A stretch of 32,158 nt of DNA, taken from positions 1-32,158 of the forward strand of contig CAYORM010000034.1 of NCBI GenBank assembly GCA_964406375.1, given 5' to 3'. Source of the DNA: CAYORM01 sp964406375. GTDB lineage: Bacteria; Pseudomonadota; Alphaproteobacteria; DSM-16000; Inquilinaceae. The notes under the pieces were generated by a model that made no database searches, was not told where the DNA came from, and was given only the letters and a program-made list of their open reading frames with translations. Below are positions 16,154-24,345 of this stretch, piece by piece; the stretch's first letter is position 1, and every line of letters begins with the position of its first letter. The position numbers were made by a program, and so were the translations under genes.

Positions 16154-16229
16154 GGGCAGCCTCGCCGCTTCCCGACCCTCATTCCCGCATTTTGTCGCGG
16201 TCATGGCGTCACGGCGGCAGCGACGGGGA

Positions 16230-16258
16230 TTGTCGGGATGCATTGGCTTGGCCATTAT
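16230..16258 (+). promoter_or_regulatory. Candidate sigma-70 promoter of the LIV transporter operon
   Basis: TTGTCG (16230-16235) and CATTAT (16253-16258) are separated by 17 bases. Each matches four of six consensus positions. They lie in the 223-base gap before livH, about 115 bases ahead of its ATG, and the -10 is among the few AT-rich spots in that gap. The rest of the gap shows no gene. Confidence 0.35.
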
Positions 16259-16376
16259 GCGCCGGCAAGCGCCTCCCCGGTGCCGGCTGGGCGGGTGCTG
16301 CGGGGGAACCTGACGAGAACCGGCCGCCAGCCGCTCTTCCGCGGTCGGGAACGGCCTGCCGCACGGCTGGGAGTCT

Positions 16377-17291
16377 ATGGAGTATTTCCTCCAGCAGCTC
16401 ATCAACGGGCTGACGCTGGGAGCGATCTACGGTCTGATCGCGATCGGCTACACGATGGTCTACGGGATCATCGGGATGATCAATTTCGCGCATGGCGAGA
16501 TCTACATGATCGGCGCCTTCGTCGCGGTGATCAGCTTCGTCGTACTGGGCTGGGCGGGTGTGACGTGGGTACCGTTGGCACTCGCCATCGTGCTCGTCGC
16601 CTCGATCGTGGTGACGGCCACCTATGGCTGGACGGTCGAGCGCATAGCCTACCGCCCGCTGCGCGGCTCCTCGCGCCTTGCCCCGCTGATCTCGGCGATC
16701 GGCGCTTCGATCTTCCTGCAGAACTACATCCAGCTCCTGCAGGGTGCGCGCCGCAAGCCGGTGCCGCCACAGATCCCAGGCGTATTCCAGCTGACCACCG
16801 ATGGCGGCTTCGACGTCACGCTCTCCTATCTGCAGATCGTGATCGTCGTGCTCACGGTGGTGCTGATGGGCGGGCTGACGCTGGTCATCAACCGCACCAC
16901 GATCGGCCGCAAGCAGCGGGCCTGTGCGCAGGACCGGCTGATGGCGGCGCTGTCGGGCGTCGATGTCAGCCGCACCATCGCCTCGACCTTCGTGATCGGC
17001 GCCGTCCTCGCCGCGGTCGCGGGGGTGATGGTGACGCTCTATTACGGGGTGGTCGACTTCTACATAGGCTTCATCGCCGGTATCAAGGCGTTCACCGCGG
17101 CCGTTCTGGGGGGCATCGGCTCGCTGCCCGGAGCGATGCTGGGCGGGCTGCTGATCGGGCTGATCGAGGCCTTCTGGTCGGCCTATTTCAGTACCGAGTA
17201 CAAGGATGTGGCCGCCTTCACCATCCTCGTTCTCGTCCTGATCTTCCGCCCCTCCGGTCTGCTCGGCCGGCCCGAGATCGAGAAGGTGTGA
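16377..17291 (+). CDS. livH: Branched-chain amino acid ABC transporter permease LivH
   Basis: This 304-residue inner-membrane permease of the LIV/HAAT family has about eight helices. Recognisable blocks are NGLTLGAIYGLIAIGYTMVY at the start, the family hallmark MINFAHGEIYMIGAF, ISAIGASIFLQN, RACAQDRLMAALSGVDV (the cytoplasmic coupling loop), and KAFTAAVLGGIGSLPGAMLG near the C-terminus. It pairs with LivM to form the channel for leucine, isoleucine, valine or related amino acids and amides. GGGAG precedes the ATG at 16377 by a few bases. The stop is separated from livM by a single base. It is the first gene of an eight-gene plus-strand run ending at 24345. Substrate range cannot be fixed from the permease alone. 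Confidence 0.95.
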   Translation: MEYFLQQLINGLTLGAIYGLIAIGYTMVYGIIGMINFAHGEIYMIGAFVAVISFVVLGWAGVTWVPLALAIVLVASIVVTATYGWTVERIAYRPLRGSSRLAPLISAIGASIFLQNYIQLLQGARRKPVPPQIPGVFQLTTDGGFDVTLSYLQIVIVVLTVVLMGGLTLVINRTTIGRKQRACAQDRLMAALSGVDVSRTIASTFVIGAVLAAVAGVMVTLYYGVVDFYIGFIAGIKAFTAAVLGGIGSLPGAMLGGLLIGLIEAFWSAYFSTEYKDVAAFTILVLVLIFRPSGLLGRPEIEKV

Positions 17292-17292
17292 G

Positions 17293-18774
17293 ATGGCGAC
17301 CGGAACGGCAGCCCCCGCCTTCGGCCTGCGGCAACCGCTCGACCTGCCGGCGGCTCTGCGCGAATCCGCAATCGCCGCTGGCATCTGTGCCGTCCTGACG
17401 GGGCTCGTCGTCGGCATCCGCACGGTGGAGAGCGGCGGCGCCCTGACCTTCGTGACCGACTACACCTCGGTCGCCCTGGTTTGCCTCTTCGCCTTCCTCG
17501 GCCGGTTCGGGCTGGTGATGAACCGGCAGGGGCGGCACGTGCCGGTGCTGATCGGCGGGCTCGTCGCGGCGCTCGCCGCCTGGCTCATCTCGATGGCCGA
17601 CCTCTGGCCCACCCCGACGCTCTTCGTCCTCGCCATCGGCGCCGGGCTGTGGCTCGCGCTGCAGGCGGTGCTGGGCATCCGCCGCGGCCGGGTGGTTGGG
17701 CCGGGGCGTCGCCTGTCGGAACGCGTCTCCGCCCGGATGCGCGGTGTCGAGCGCTGGGTCGGGCCGGCCTTGGTCGCGTTCGCGGTGGTGATCCCGTTCA
17801 CGCCCTTCGGTGACCGGGCGATGCTCGGCGACGCGATCATCATCATGCTCTACATCATGCTCGGCTGGGGGCTGAACATCATCGTCGGCCTGGCCGGGCT
17901 GCTCGATCTCGGCTACGTCGCCTTCTATGCGGTCGGCGCCTATTCCTACGCGCTGCTCGCCCAGACCTTCGGCTGGAGCTTCTGGGTCTGCCTGCCGCTC
18001 GCCGGCGTCTTCGCCGCCAGCTTCGGCCTCCTCCTCGGCTACCCGGTGCTGCGGCTGCGCGGCGACTACTTCGCCATCGTTACGCTCGGCTTCGGCGAGA
18101 TCATCCGCATCGTGCTGCTCAACTGGGTGTCGCTGACCGGTGGGCCGAACGGCGTCAACAACGTGCCGCGCCCCTCCTTCTTCGGCCTGCCCTTCGAGCG
18201 CAACCCGGAGGAGGGGACGGAGAGCTTCCACACCTTCTTCGGCCTCGACTACGATCCGATGCACCGGATCATCTTCCTCTATTTCCTGATCCTGGCGCTG
18301 GCGCTGCTCGTCAACGTGGTCAGCCGCAGGCTGCGGCGCCTGCCGATCGGCCGTGCCTGGGAGGCGCTGCGCGAGGATGACGTCGCCTGCCAGTCGCTCG
18401 GCATCGACCGCACGCGGATCAAGCTCGCCGCCTTCGCGATCTCGGCGATGTTCGGCGGCTTCGCCGGCAGCTTCTTCGCGACCCATCAGGGTTTCATCAG
18501 CCCGGAGAGCTTCACCTTCATCGAAAGTGCGATCATCCTCGCCATCGTCGTGCTCGGCGGCATGGGCAGCCAGCTCGGCATCGTGATCGCCGCCTTCCTG
18601 ATCATCGGCCTGCCCGAGATCTTCCGTGACCTCGACCTCTACCGGATGCTGGTCTTCGGCCTGTGCATGATCGGCATCATGATCTGGCGCCCCTCGGGGC
18701 TGCTCGCGCGGCGTGAGCCGACGGTCCTGCTCGCCAGAAGGCGCCGCGCGGCCGCGACGGAGCATGGCGCATGA
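17293..18774 (+). CDS. livM: Branched-chain amino acid ABC transporter permease LivM (long N-terminus)
   Basis: This permease of 493 residues is longer than E. coli LivM (about 425). The N-terminal part (about 1-180) has several membrane helices that form an extension before the conserved core. The core shows GWGLNIIVGLAGLLDLGYVA, YPVLRLRGDYFAIVTLGFGE, NWVSLTGGPNGVNN, the coupling loop GRAWEALREDDVACQSLGID, and VVLGGMGSQLG near the end. It forms the second half of the membrane channel with LivH. The start follows livH after one base, with AAGGTG in the livH terminal codons acting as ribosome binding site, and the stop overlaps livG by four bases (18771-18774). The C-terminal Arg/Ala tail is basic, as usual. 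Confidence 0.95.
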   Translation: MATGTAAPAFGLRQPLDLPAALRESAIAAGICAVLTGLVVGIRTVESGGALTFVTDYTSVALVCLFAFLGRFGLVMNRQGRHVPVLIGGLVAALAAWLISMADLWPTPTLFVLAIGAGLWLALQAVLGIRRGRVVGPGRRLSERVSARMRGVERWVGPALVAFAVVIPFTPFGDRAMLGDAIIIMLYIMLGWGLNIIVGLAGLLDLGYVAFYAVGAYSYALLAQTFGWSFWVCLPLAGVFAASFGLLLGYPVLRLRGDYFAIVTLGFGEIIRIVLLNWVSLTGGPNGVNNVPRPSFFGLPFERNPEEGTESFHTFFGLDYDPMHRIIFLYFLILALALLVNVVSRRLRRLPIGRAWEALREDDVACQSLGIDRTRIKLAAFAISAMFGGFAGSFFATHQGFISPESFTFIESAIILAIVVLGGMGSQLGIVIAAFLIIGLPEIFRDLDLYRMLVFGLCMIGIMIWRPSGLLARREPTVLLARRRRAAATEHGA

Positions 18775-19727
18775 CGGCGGCAGCCGTGACCGCCGGCGCC
18801 GTACCGGCTGCAACGGAACGGCCCGTCCTGCTGCGCATCGAGCATCTGACGATGCGCTTTGGCGGCCTCGTCGCCGTCGACGACGTCTCCTTCGACATCA
18901 GGGAGGGCGAGATCACCGCGGTGATCGGCCCCAACGGCGCCGGCAAGACGACGCTGTTCAACTGCATCACCGGCTTTTACCGGCCCACCACCGGCCGGCT
19001 CGCGATGCGGGTCATGGATGGCGCCGGCGCGGCGGATGCGGCGATGGCCGATACCGGCGCCTCGGGCGGGGCGAACCATCCCGTCGGCGGGTACTGGCTG
19101 CTCGAGCGCATGCAGGGCCATCACATCGCCCGCAATGCCCGCATCGCCCGGACCTTCCAGAACATCCGGCTGTTCGCCGGGATGACGGCGCTGGAGAATC
19201 TGCTGGTTGCACAGCACGCACCGCTGATGGCTGCCTCGCGTTTCTCGATCGCCGGTCTGCTCGGTCTCGCCTCCTACCGGCGGGCCGAGTCCGCGGCGAT
19301 CGAGAAGGCGGCCGCCTGGCTCGAGCGTGTCGGCTTGGCCGACCGGTCGGACGATCTCGCTGGGGCGCTGCCCTATGGCGCGCAACGGCGGCTCGAGATC
19401 GCGCGCGCCATGTGCACCGACCCGGTGCTGCTCTGCCTCGACGAGCCTGCAGCGGGCCTCAATCCCCGCGAGAGCCTCGAACTGAACGACCTGTTGCGGT
19501 CGATCCGCGACGAGGGGAAGGTCAGCGTCCTTCTGATCGAGCACGACATGAGCGTCGTGATGGCGATCTCCGACCACGTCGTCGTGCTCGACCATGGCGC
19601 GAAGATCGCCGACGGCACGCCCGAGGCCGTGCGCACCGATCCCGCGGTGATCGGCGCCTATCTCGGCCAGGACGAGGACGAGCCGGCGGTCGCTGCCGCC
19701 GCCCAAGAGATCGAGGCGCGCCAGTGA
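18771..19727 (+). CDS. livG: Branched-chain amino acid ABC transporter ATPase LivG
   Basis: This 318-residue ATP-binding subunit has Walker A GPNGAGKT at 53-60, the Q-loop in ARTFQNIRLF (Q130), a signature region LPYGAQRRLEIARA (around 200-213) in place of LSGGQ as is normal for LivG, and Walker B LLCLDEP at 220-226. IEHDMSVVMAISDHVVVLDHG contains the switch histidine. The segment between Walker A and the Q-loop is long (about 70 residues, including VGGYWLLERMQ), a known feature of many proteobacterial LivG proteins. The start overlaps livM by four bases, and its stop shares one base with the livF ATG (TGATG). It drives transport together with LivF. Confidence 0.95.
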   Translation: MTAAAVTAGAVPAATERPVLLRIEHLTMRFGGLVAVDDVSFDIREGEITAVIGPNGAGKTTLFNCITGFYRPTTGRLAMRVMDGAGAADAAMADTGASGGANHPVGGYWLLERMQGHHIARNARIARTFQNIRLFAGMTALENLLVAQHAPLMAASRFSIAGLLGLASYRRAESAAIEKAAAWLERVGLADRSDDLAGALPYGAQRRLEIARAMCTDPVLLCLDEPAAGLNPRESLELNDLLRSIRDEGKVSVLLIEHDMSVVMAISDHVVVLDHGAKIADGTPEAVRTDPAVIGAYLGQDEDEPAVAAAAQEIEARQ

Positions 19728-20437
19728 TGCTCAGCCTCTCCGGTGTCCATACCTTCTACGGCGCGATCGAGGCGCTGCGCGGCGTCGACCTGTCTGTCGA
19801 GGAAGGGGAGATCGTCACCCTGATCGGCGCCAATGGCGCCGGCAAGACGACCCTGATGATGACGATCTGCGGCCATCCGCGGGCACGCTATGGCCGGATC
19901 GTCTTCGATGGCGAGGAGATCACCCAGCTCCAGACCCATGAAATCATCCGTCGCGGCATTGCCGTGTCGCCGGAGGGGCGGCGGATCTTTCCGCGCATGA
20001 CGGTCTACGAGAACCTTCAGATGGGCGCGCTGACCGGCGAGCCGGGCCGCTTCGCCGAGGATGTCGAGGCCGTCTTCACGCTCTTCCCGCGCCTGGCGGA
20101 GCGCCGCCACCAACGCGGCGGCACGCTGTCGGGCGGCGAACAGCAGATGCTGGCGATCGGCCGGGCACTGATGAGCCGGCCGCGCCTCCTGCTGCTCGAT
20201 GAACCGTCGCTCGGCCTCGCCCCGATGGTGGTCAAGCAGATCTTCGAGGCGATCCGGGCGATCAACCGTGAACGACGGATGACGGTCTTCCTCGTCGAAC
20301 AGAACGCCTTCCACGCGCTGCGCCTTGCCCATCGCGGCTATGTCCTCGTCAACGGGCGGGTGGCGCTCTCCGGCACCGGGGCCGCCCTTCTCGCCAATCC
20401 CGAGGTGCGGGCCGCCTATCTCGAAGGGGGTGCGTGA
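19727..20437 (+). CDS. livF: Branched-chain amino acid ABC transporter ATPase LivF
   Basis: This is the second ATP-binding subunit, 236 residues. It has HTFYGAIEALRGVDL, Walker A GANGAGKT at 34-41, the LivF-typical SPEGRRIFPRMTVYENL block, signature LSGGEQQ at 134-140, Walker B LLLLDEP at 154-160 and VEQNAFHAL with the family-typical switch region (EQN rather than EHD). Length and motifs are standard. The ATG at 19727 overlaps the livG stop by one base, and the stop at 20435-20437 in turn overlaps the ATG of the small membrane protein gene. This tight overlap series shows a single polycistronic message for the transporter core. Confidence 0.95.
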   Translation: MLSLSGVHTFYGAIEALRGVDLSVEEGEIVTLIGANGAGKTTLMMTICGHPRARYGRIVFDGEEITQLQTHEIIRRGIAVSPEGRRIFPRMTVYENLQMGALTGEPGRFAEDVEAVFTLFPRLAERRHQRGGTLSGGEQQMLAIGRALMSRPRLLLLDEPSLGLAPMVVKQIFEAIRAINRERRMTVFLVEQNAFHALRLAHRGYVLVNGRVALSGTGAALLANPEVRAAYLEGGA

Positions 20438-20781
20438 TGGAAGCGGTGCTTGGCGCCTCGCCGGCCGAGTTCATCTTCGTCACGCTGTTCCTGGCCGGCG
20501 GCGCGGCGCTCTTGACCGGACAGGTGACGGCCGAGGGCTGGCACGGCTGGTGGCGGCTCGCCCCCTATGTGCTGCTGCTGACGCTGGCCAGCCGCTTCCT
20601 GCATTTCGCGCTGTTCGACGGCGACATGCTGGCGCCGGTCGGCGTGCTGGTCGATCTTGCCTGGATCACACTCCTGTCGGGCCTGTCCTGGGCCGCCACG
20701 CGCGCCAGCAAGATGGTGCGCCAGTATCCCTGGCTCTACGAGCGGTCGGGGCCGTTCGGCTGGCGGGAGCGGCGCGGCTGA
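20437..20781 (+). CDS. Small membrane protein in the LIV operon (DUF6867-like)
   Basis: This 114-residue protein is probably integral to the membrane, with about three hydrophobic segments: EFIFVTLFLAGGAALLTG, APYVLLLTLASRFLHFALF and GVLVDLAWITLLSGLSWAA. A conserved-looking C-terminus (RASKMVRQYPWLYERSGPFG) follows. I associate it with the DUF6867 family, which I recall as occurring beside branched-chain amino acid transporters in alphaproteobacteria; this is from memory and unverified. It starts with an ATG that shares one base with the livF stop, and it is 45 bases before the first receptor gene. A role as an accessory subunit or assembly factor of the transporter is inference. No catalytic motif is visible. 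Confidence 0.75.
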   Translation: MEAVLGASPAEFIFVTLFLAGGAALLTGQVTAEGWHGWWRLAPYVLLLTLASRFLHFALFDGDMLAPVGVLVDLAWITLLSGLSWAATRASKMVRQYPWLYERSGPFGWRERRG

Positions 20782-20826
20782 GACTCCATCGGACGGTCTG
20801 TTGGATAGCGGCGGGGAGCAGGGGCA

Positions 20827-21966
20827 ATGGCGCGTCGTAGAGGTATCGTCGTGGCGGCGGTGCTCGCCCCGGCTTTCCTGTTCCCGGCGCTTCTCGCCGG
20901 GCCCGGCATGGCGGAGGTTCGGATCGCTGTCGCCGGCCCGATGACGGGGCCGAACGCCGCCTATGGTGACCAGATGCGCCGGGGCGCCGAGGCGGCGGTC
21001 GCGGACATCAACGCGGCCGGCGGCGTGAATGGCGAGACCGCTGTGCTGGTGGTCGGCGACGACGCCTCGGACGGGCGGCAGGGCGTCGCGCTGGCTGCCG
21101 ACCTCGTCGCCGACGGCGTCGTGGCCGTGATGGGCCATTTCAATTCGCACATCTCGATCCCGGCCTCTGCGGTCTATGCCGAGGAGGGCATCGTGATGAT
21201 CTCGCCGGCCTCGACCAGCCCGGAGCTGACCGAGCGCGGGCTCGCCACCGTCTTCCGGACCTGCAATCGCGACGACCAGCAGGGCATCGTGATGGGCGCC
21301 TATCTCGCCGAGGCCTATGCCGGGCGCCGGGTGGCGATCGTCCATGACCGCACGGCCTACGGCAAGGGCCTCGCCGACGCGACCAGGGCCGTGATGAACG
21401 CGGCCGGGCTGGAGGAGACGCTCTATGCGGCCGTGGCGGCCGGCGATCGCGATTTCACCGCGCTGATCTCGCGCATGAAGGCCGAGCGGATCGAGGCGAT
21501 CTATTACGGCGGTCTGCACAATGAGGCGGCGCTGATTGTCCGCCAGGCCCGTGAACAGGGGCTCGATGCCCGGTTCATCTCGGGTGACGGTATCGTGACG
21601 ACGGAGTACTGGGCCATCGCCGGGGCCGCGGCCGAGGGCACGCTGATGACCTTCGGCGCCGTCTCCCCCGACATGCCCTCCGCCCGCGCGGTGACGGAGC
21701 GCTTCCGGGCCGCGGGGTACGAACCGGAGGGCTATACCCTTTACACCTATGCGGCGGTTGAGGCCTGGGCGCAGGCGGCGGAGCGGGCTGGTACCTTCGA
21801 CGGCGAGACGGTCGCGGCCACGCTGAAGGACGGCACCGAATGGCAGACGGTGATCGGGCCGCTGCCTTTCGACGAGAAGGGCGACCGGGCGGTGCCCAAC
21901 TACATCTTCTACGCCTGGCATGATGGTGCCTACATGCCGGTGGACCCGCCGATCCCGGCACCGTGA
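20827..21966 (+). CDS. Periplasmic branched-chain amino acid-binding protein 1 (LivJ/LivK type)
   Basis: This receptor of 379 residues has a signal peptide of about 29 residues (RRRGIVVAAVLAPAFLFPAL, cleaved near GMAE). The mature protein is a type I periplasmic binding protein: VRIAVAGPMTGPNAAYGDQ, GDDASDGRQGV, GHFNSHISIPASAVY, MISPASTSPELT and FRTCNRDDQQG line the cleft. The second lobe has YYGGLHNEAALIVRQA, where the Glu matches the ligand amine-binding glutamate of LivJ. It delivers ligand to LivHMGF. A GGGGAGCAGGGG ribosome binding site precedes the ATG at 20827. It is roughly three quarters identical by eye to the next receptor over the whole mature chain, including a shared 33-base identical DNA stretch (21832-21864 and 23069-23101). 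Confidence 0.93.
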   Translation: MARRRGIVVAAVLAPAFLFPALLAGPGMAEVRIAVAGPMTGPNAAYGDQMRRGAEAAVADINAAGGVNGETAVLVVGDDASDGRQGVALAADLVADGVVAVMGHFNSHISIPASAVYAEEGIVMISPASTSPELTERGLATVFRTCNRDDQQGIVMGAYLAEAYAGRRVAIVHDRTAYGKGLADATRAVMNAAGLEETLYAAVAAGDRDFTALISRMKAERIEAIYYGGLHNEAALIVRQAREQGLDARFISGDGIVTTEYWAIAGAAAEGTLMTFGAVSPDMPSARAVTERFRAAGYEPEGYTLYTYAAVEAWAQAAERAGTFDGETVAATLKDGTEWQTVIGPLPFDEKGDRAVPNYIFYAWHDGAYMPVDPPIPAP

Positions 21967-22021
21967 CTGCGGGTGGTCCGCCTCCTTCCGATTCGGTACC
22001 GTATCCGACGGGGGCCGGCCG

Positions 22022-22049
22022 GGGCCCGGGGCATGTCAGCCCGGGTCCC
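22022..22049 (+). promoter_or_regulatory. Intercistronic hairpin between receptors 1 and 2
   Basis: GGG(22022-22024)CCCGGG(22025-22030) pairs with CCCGGG(22040-22045), a one-base bulge and CCC(22047-22049), across a nine-base loop. It may stabilise the receptor-1 message or act with the following hairpin. Its last three bases are also used by the hairpin at 22047-22068. Confidence 0.45.
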
Positions 22050-22068
22050 TCCCGGCAAGAAGGGAGGG
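22047..22068 (+). promoter_or_regulatory. Hairpin that would sequester the receptor-2 Shine-Dalgarno
   Basis: CCCTCCC (22047-22053) is perfectly complementary to GGGAGGG (22062-22068), with an eight-base loop. The right arm is the Shine-Dalgarno of the GTG start at 22076. If formed, it would block translation of receptor 2. It competes for three bases with the hairpin at 22022-22049. Confidence 0.45.
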
Positions 22069-22075
22069 GCGCGGG

Positions 22076-23203
22076 GTGAGGCGCAGGCAGAACTTTCCGG
22101 CCGTGGCCATAGCCGGCCTCGTGGCTGCATGGCCGGGCGCGGCGGCAGCAGAGGTGCTGCTCGCGGCCGCGGGGCCGATGACCGGGCAGAACGCCGCCTA
22201 TGGCGAGCAGATCAGGCGGGGGGTGGAGGCAGCCGTGGCCGACCTCAACGCGGCAGGCGGCGTCAATGGCGAGACGATCGCGCTGATCGTCGGCGACGAT
22301 GCCTCGGACGGCCGGCAGGGGGTGTCGGTCGCAGCCGACCTCGCCGCCGAGGGCGTGGTCGCGGTGATCGGACACTTCAACTCGCACATTTCGATCGCGG
22401 CGTCGGCCGTCTATGCCGAGTCGGGGATCGTGATGATCAGCCCGTCCTCGACCAGCCCCGATCTGACCGATCAGGGCTATGCGACGATCTTCCGGACCTG
22501 CAACCGCGACGACCAGCAGGGCGCGGTGATGGGTGGGTATCTGGCCGCGGCCTATCCCGGCGGGGAGGTGGCGATCATCCATGACCGGACGGCGCACGGC
22601 AGAGGTTTCGCCGACGCAACCCGCGCCACGATGAATGCCGCGGGGCTCGAAGAGGTGATTTACGAGGGCATCGTGGTCGGCGACACGGACTTCACCGCGC
22701 TGGTTGCGCGCATGAAGATCGCCGGCGTCGATGCGATCTTCTATGGCGGGCTGCACAATGAGGCCGCGTTGATCGTCCGGCAGGCGCGCGAACAGAAGCT
22801 CGATGCGCAGTTCCTGTCCGGCGACGGCATCGTCACGGCGGAGTTCTGGGCACTCGCCGGAGAGGCGGCGGAGGGGACGCTGATGACCTTCGGCGCCGCA
22901 TCGGCCGACATGCCATCGGCGCGCACCGTTGCCGAGCGCCTGCGGGCCGAGGGTTACGAGCCGGAGGGCTACACGCTCTACAGCTACGCCGCGGTGCAGG
23001 CCTGGGCACAGGCGGCGGAGCGGGCCGATACCTTCGATGGGGAGGTGGTCGCGGCGACAATGAAGGATGGCACCGAATGGCAGACGGTGATCGGGCCGCT
23101 GGCCTTCGACGCCAAGGGTGACCGGGCGGTGCCCGACTACATCTTCTATACGTGGCACGACGGCAACTACCTGCCCGTCGACCCGCCGATCCCCGCCCCG
23201 TGA
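22076..23203 (+). CDS. Periplasmic branched-chain amino acid-binding protein 2 (LivJ/LivK type)
   Basis: This 375-residue receptor is closely related to receptor 1. The GTG start at 22076 follows GGGAGGGG eight bases upstream and gives a proper signal peptide (RRRQNFPAVAIAGLVAAWPG, cleaved near AAAAE). The frame is open before that point but lacks start support. The cleft residues agree with receptor 1: GPMTGQNAAYGEQ, GHFNSHISIAASAVY, MISPSSTSPDLT, FRTCNRDDQQG and FYGGLHNEAALIVRQA. The ligand class is therefore probably the same, with small changes tuning affinity. It lies 109 bases after receptor 1, and its last codons overlap the start of receptor 3 by four bases (GTGA at 23200-23203). Codon differences from receptor 1 show the duplication is not recent. 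Confidence 0.92.
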   Translation: MRRRQNFPAVAIAGLVAAWPGAAAAEVLLAAAGPMTGQNAAYGEQIRRGVEAAVADLNAAGGVNGETIALIVGDDASDGRQGVSVAADLAAEGVVAVIGHFNSHISIAASAVYAESGIVMISPSSTSPDLTDQGYATIFRTCNRDDQQGAVMGGYLAAAYPGGEVAIIHDRTAHGRGFADATRATMNAAGLEEVIYEGIVVGDTDFTALVARMKIAGVDAIFYGGLHNEAALIVRQAREQKLDAQFLSGDGIVTAEFWALAGEAAEGTLMTFGAASADMPSARTVAERLRAEGYEPEGYTLYSYAAVQAWAQAAERADTFDGEVVAATMKDGTEWQTVIGPLAFDAKGDRAVPDYIFYTWHDGNYLPVDPPIPAP

Positions 23204-24345
23204 GGCGTGCGGGCCGGTTCCGGCCGGCGCGGCTCGCGCTGGCCGTGATGGCGCTGAGCGCGGCTCTTGCCGTGGCGGTGGTGGCGGGCCCGGCCCTGGC
23301 CGAGATCCGGATCGGCCTTGCCGGGCCGTTCTCCGGACCCGCCGCGCCATGGGGGGTGCAGATGCGCCGCGGCGCGGAGGCGGCGCTGCGTGCGGTGAAT
23401 GCGGCAGGCGGCATCGAGGGCGAGCGGGTGACGCTGGTCACCATCGACGATGCCGGCGATCCGCGGCGCGGCGTCGAGGCTGCCGAGGCCCTCGTCGATC
23501 AGGGCGTGGTGGCGGTCATCGGCCATTTCGGCTCCGCCGTATCGATCCCTGCCTCGACCGTCTATGCCGGGGCCGGCATCATCCAGATCGTCCCGGCTGC
23601 GACCAGCGCGGAGCTGACCGAACAGGGATTCAATCTCCTGTTCCGTACCTCGGGGCGCGACGATCAGCAGGGATCGGTCGCCGGCGCCTGGCTCGCCGCG
23701 ACCTATGCAGGGCAGGTCGTCGCCGTGCTGCACGACCGCACGACCTATGGCCGCGCGCTGGCCGAGGCGGCGGCCGAGGCGATGACGGCAGGCGGGCTCG
23801 AACCCGTGATCGTCGACGCCGTCGACCCCGGGGCGGAGGATTATGCCGCGATGGTGCAGCGGCTGGCCGATGCGAATGTCGATGCGGTCTATTTTGGCGG
23901 GCTGGTCGAGGATGGCGGTCGGCTGCTCGCCGCGATGCGGCGGGCGGGGGTCGTCGCGCAATTCGTCGCCGGCGATGCCTTCGCCGACTGGGCGTTCTGG
24001 CAGGTGGCAGGGGCGAGCGTCGTCGGGACCGTGGTGACGACCGAGCGCGATTTGCGCTCCAGCCCCGCGGTGGTGCGGCTGCTCGACGATTTCGGCGGGC
24101 CGGACATCGCGCCCGGGGCGTTGTTCGCGGCCGCCTACACCTATACGGCGGTCGAGCTCTGGGCCCGCGCTGCGCGGGCGGCGGGGACGAGCGATTCCTG
24201 GGCCGTCGCCGATGCGATGAAACATGCTGGCACCGTCGAAACCCTTTCCGGCCCGGTGGCCTTTGATCTTCGTGGCGACCGCTTTCCGCCGGTCTTCGAA
24301 CTTTATCGTTGGCGTGACGACGGCTGGCTCGTCCGCGTGCAGTGA
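23200..24345 (+). CDS. Periplasmic amino acid-binding protein 3, diverged LivJ-type receptor
   Basis: This is the third receptor in the row, 381 residues, with a GTG start inside the GTGA overlap with receptor 2 and a signal peptide ending VAGPALAE. The fold markers remain (IRIGLAGPFSGPAAPWGVQ, GHFGSAVSIPASTVY, FRTSGRDDQQG), but the pocket differs. HFNSHIS has become HFGSAVS and MISPASTSPEL has become QIVPAATSAEL. GGLHNEAAL has become GGLVEDGGRL, which replaces the ligand glutamate position by Asp with a neighbouring Glu. Overall identity to receptors 1 and 2 looks about 40 percent by eye. It should use the same LivHMGF channel but bind a different ligand. It ends the operon, 125 bases before glgP. 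Confidence 0.9.
   Translation: MRRAGRFRPARLALAVMALSAALAVAVVAGPALAEIRIGLAGPFSGPAAPWGVQMRRGAEAALRAVNAAGGIEGERVTLVTIDDAGDPRRGVEAAEALVDQGVVAVIGHFGSAVSIPASTVYAGAGIIQIVPAATSAELTEQGFNLLFRTSGRDDQQGSVAGAWLAATYAGQVVAVLHDRTTYGRALAEAAAEAMTAGGLEPVIVDAVDPGAEDYAAMVQRLADANVDAVYFGGLVEDGGRLLAAMRRAGVVAQFVAGDAFADWAFWQVAGASVVGTVVTTERDLRSSPAVVRLLDDFGGPDIAPGALFAAAYTYTAVELWARAARAAGTSDSWAVADAMKHAGTVETLSGPVAFDLRGDRFPPVFELYRWRDDGWLVRVQ

Noticed and set aside
17218..18813. Long minus-strand open frame opposite livM
   Set aside because: Highly charged repetitive translation without domain features; livM is certain on the other strand.
20827..23203. Recent tandem duplication or assembly artefact of receptors 1 and 2
   Set aside because: The two genes differ widely in codon use and signal peptide and are separated by a unique 109-base leader, so they are old paralogues rather than a duplicated assembly.
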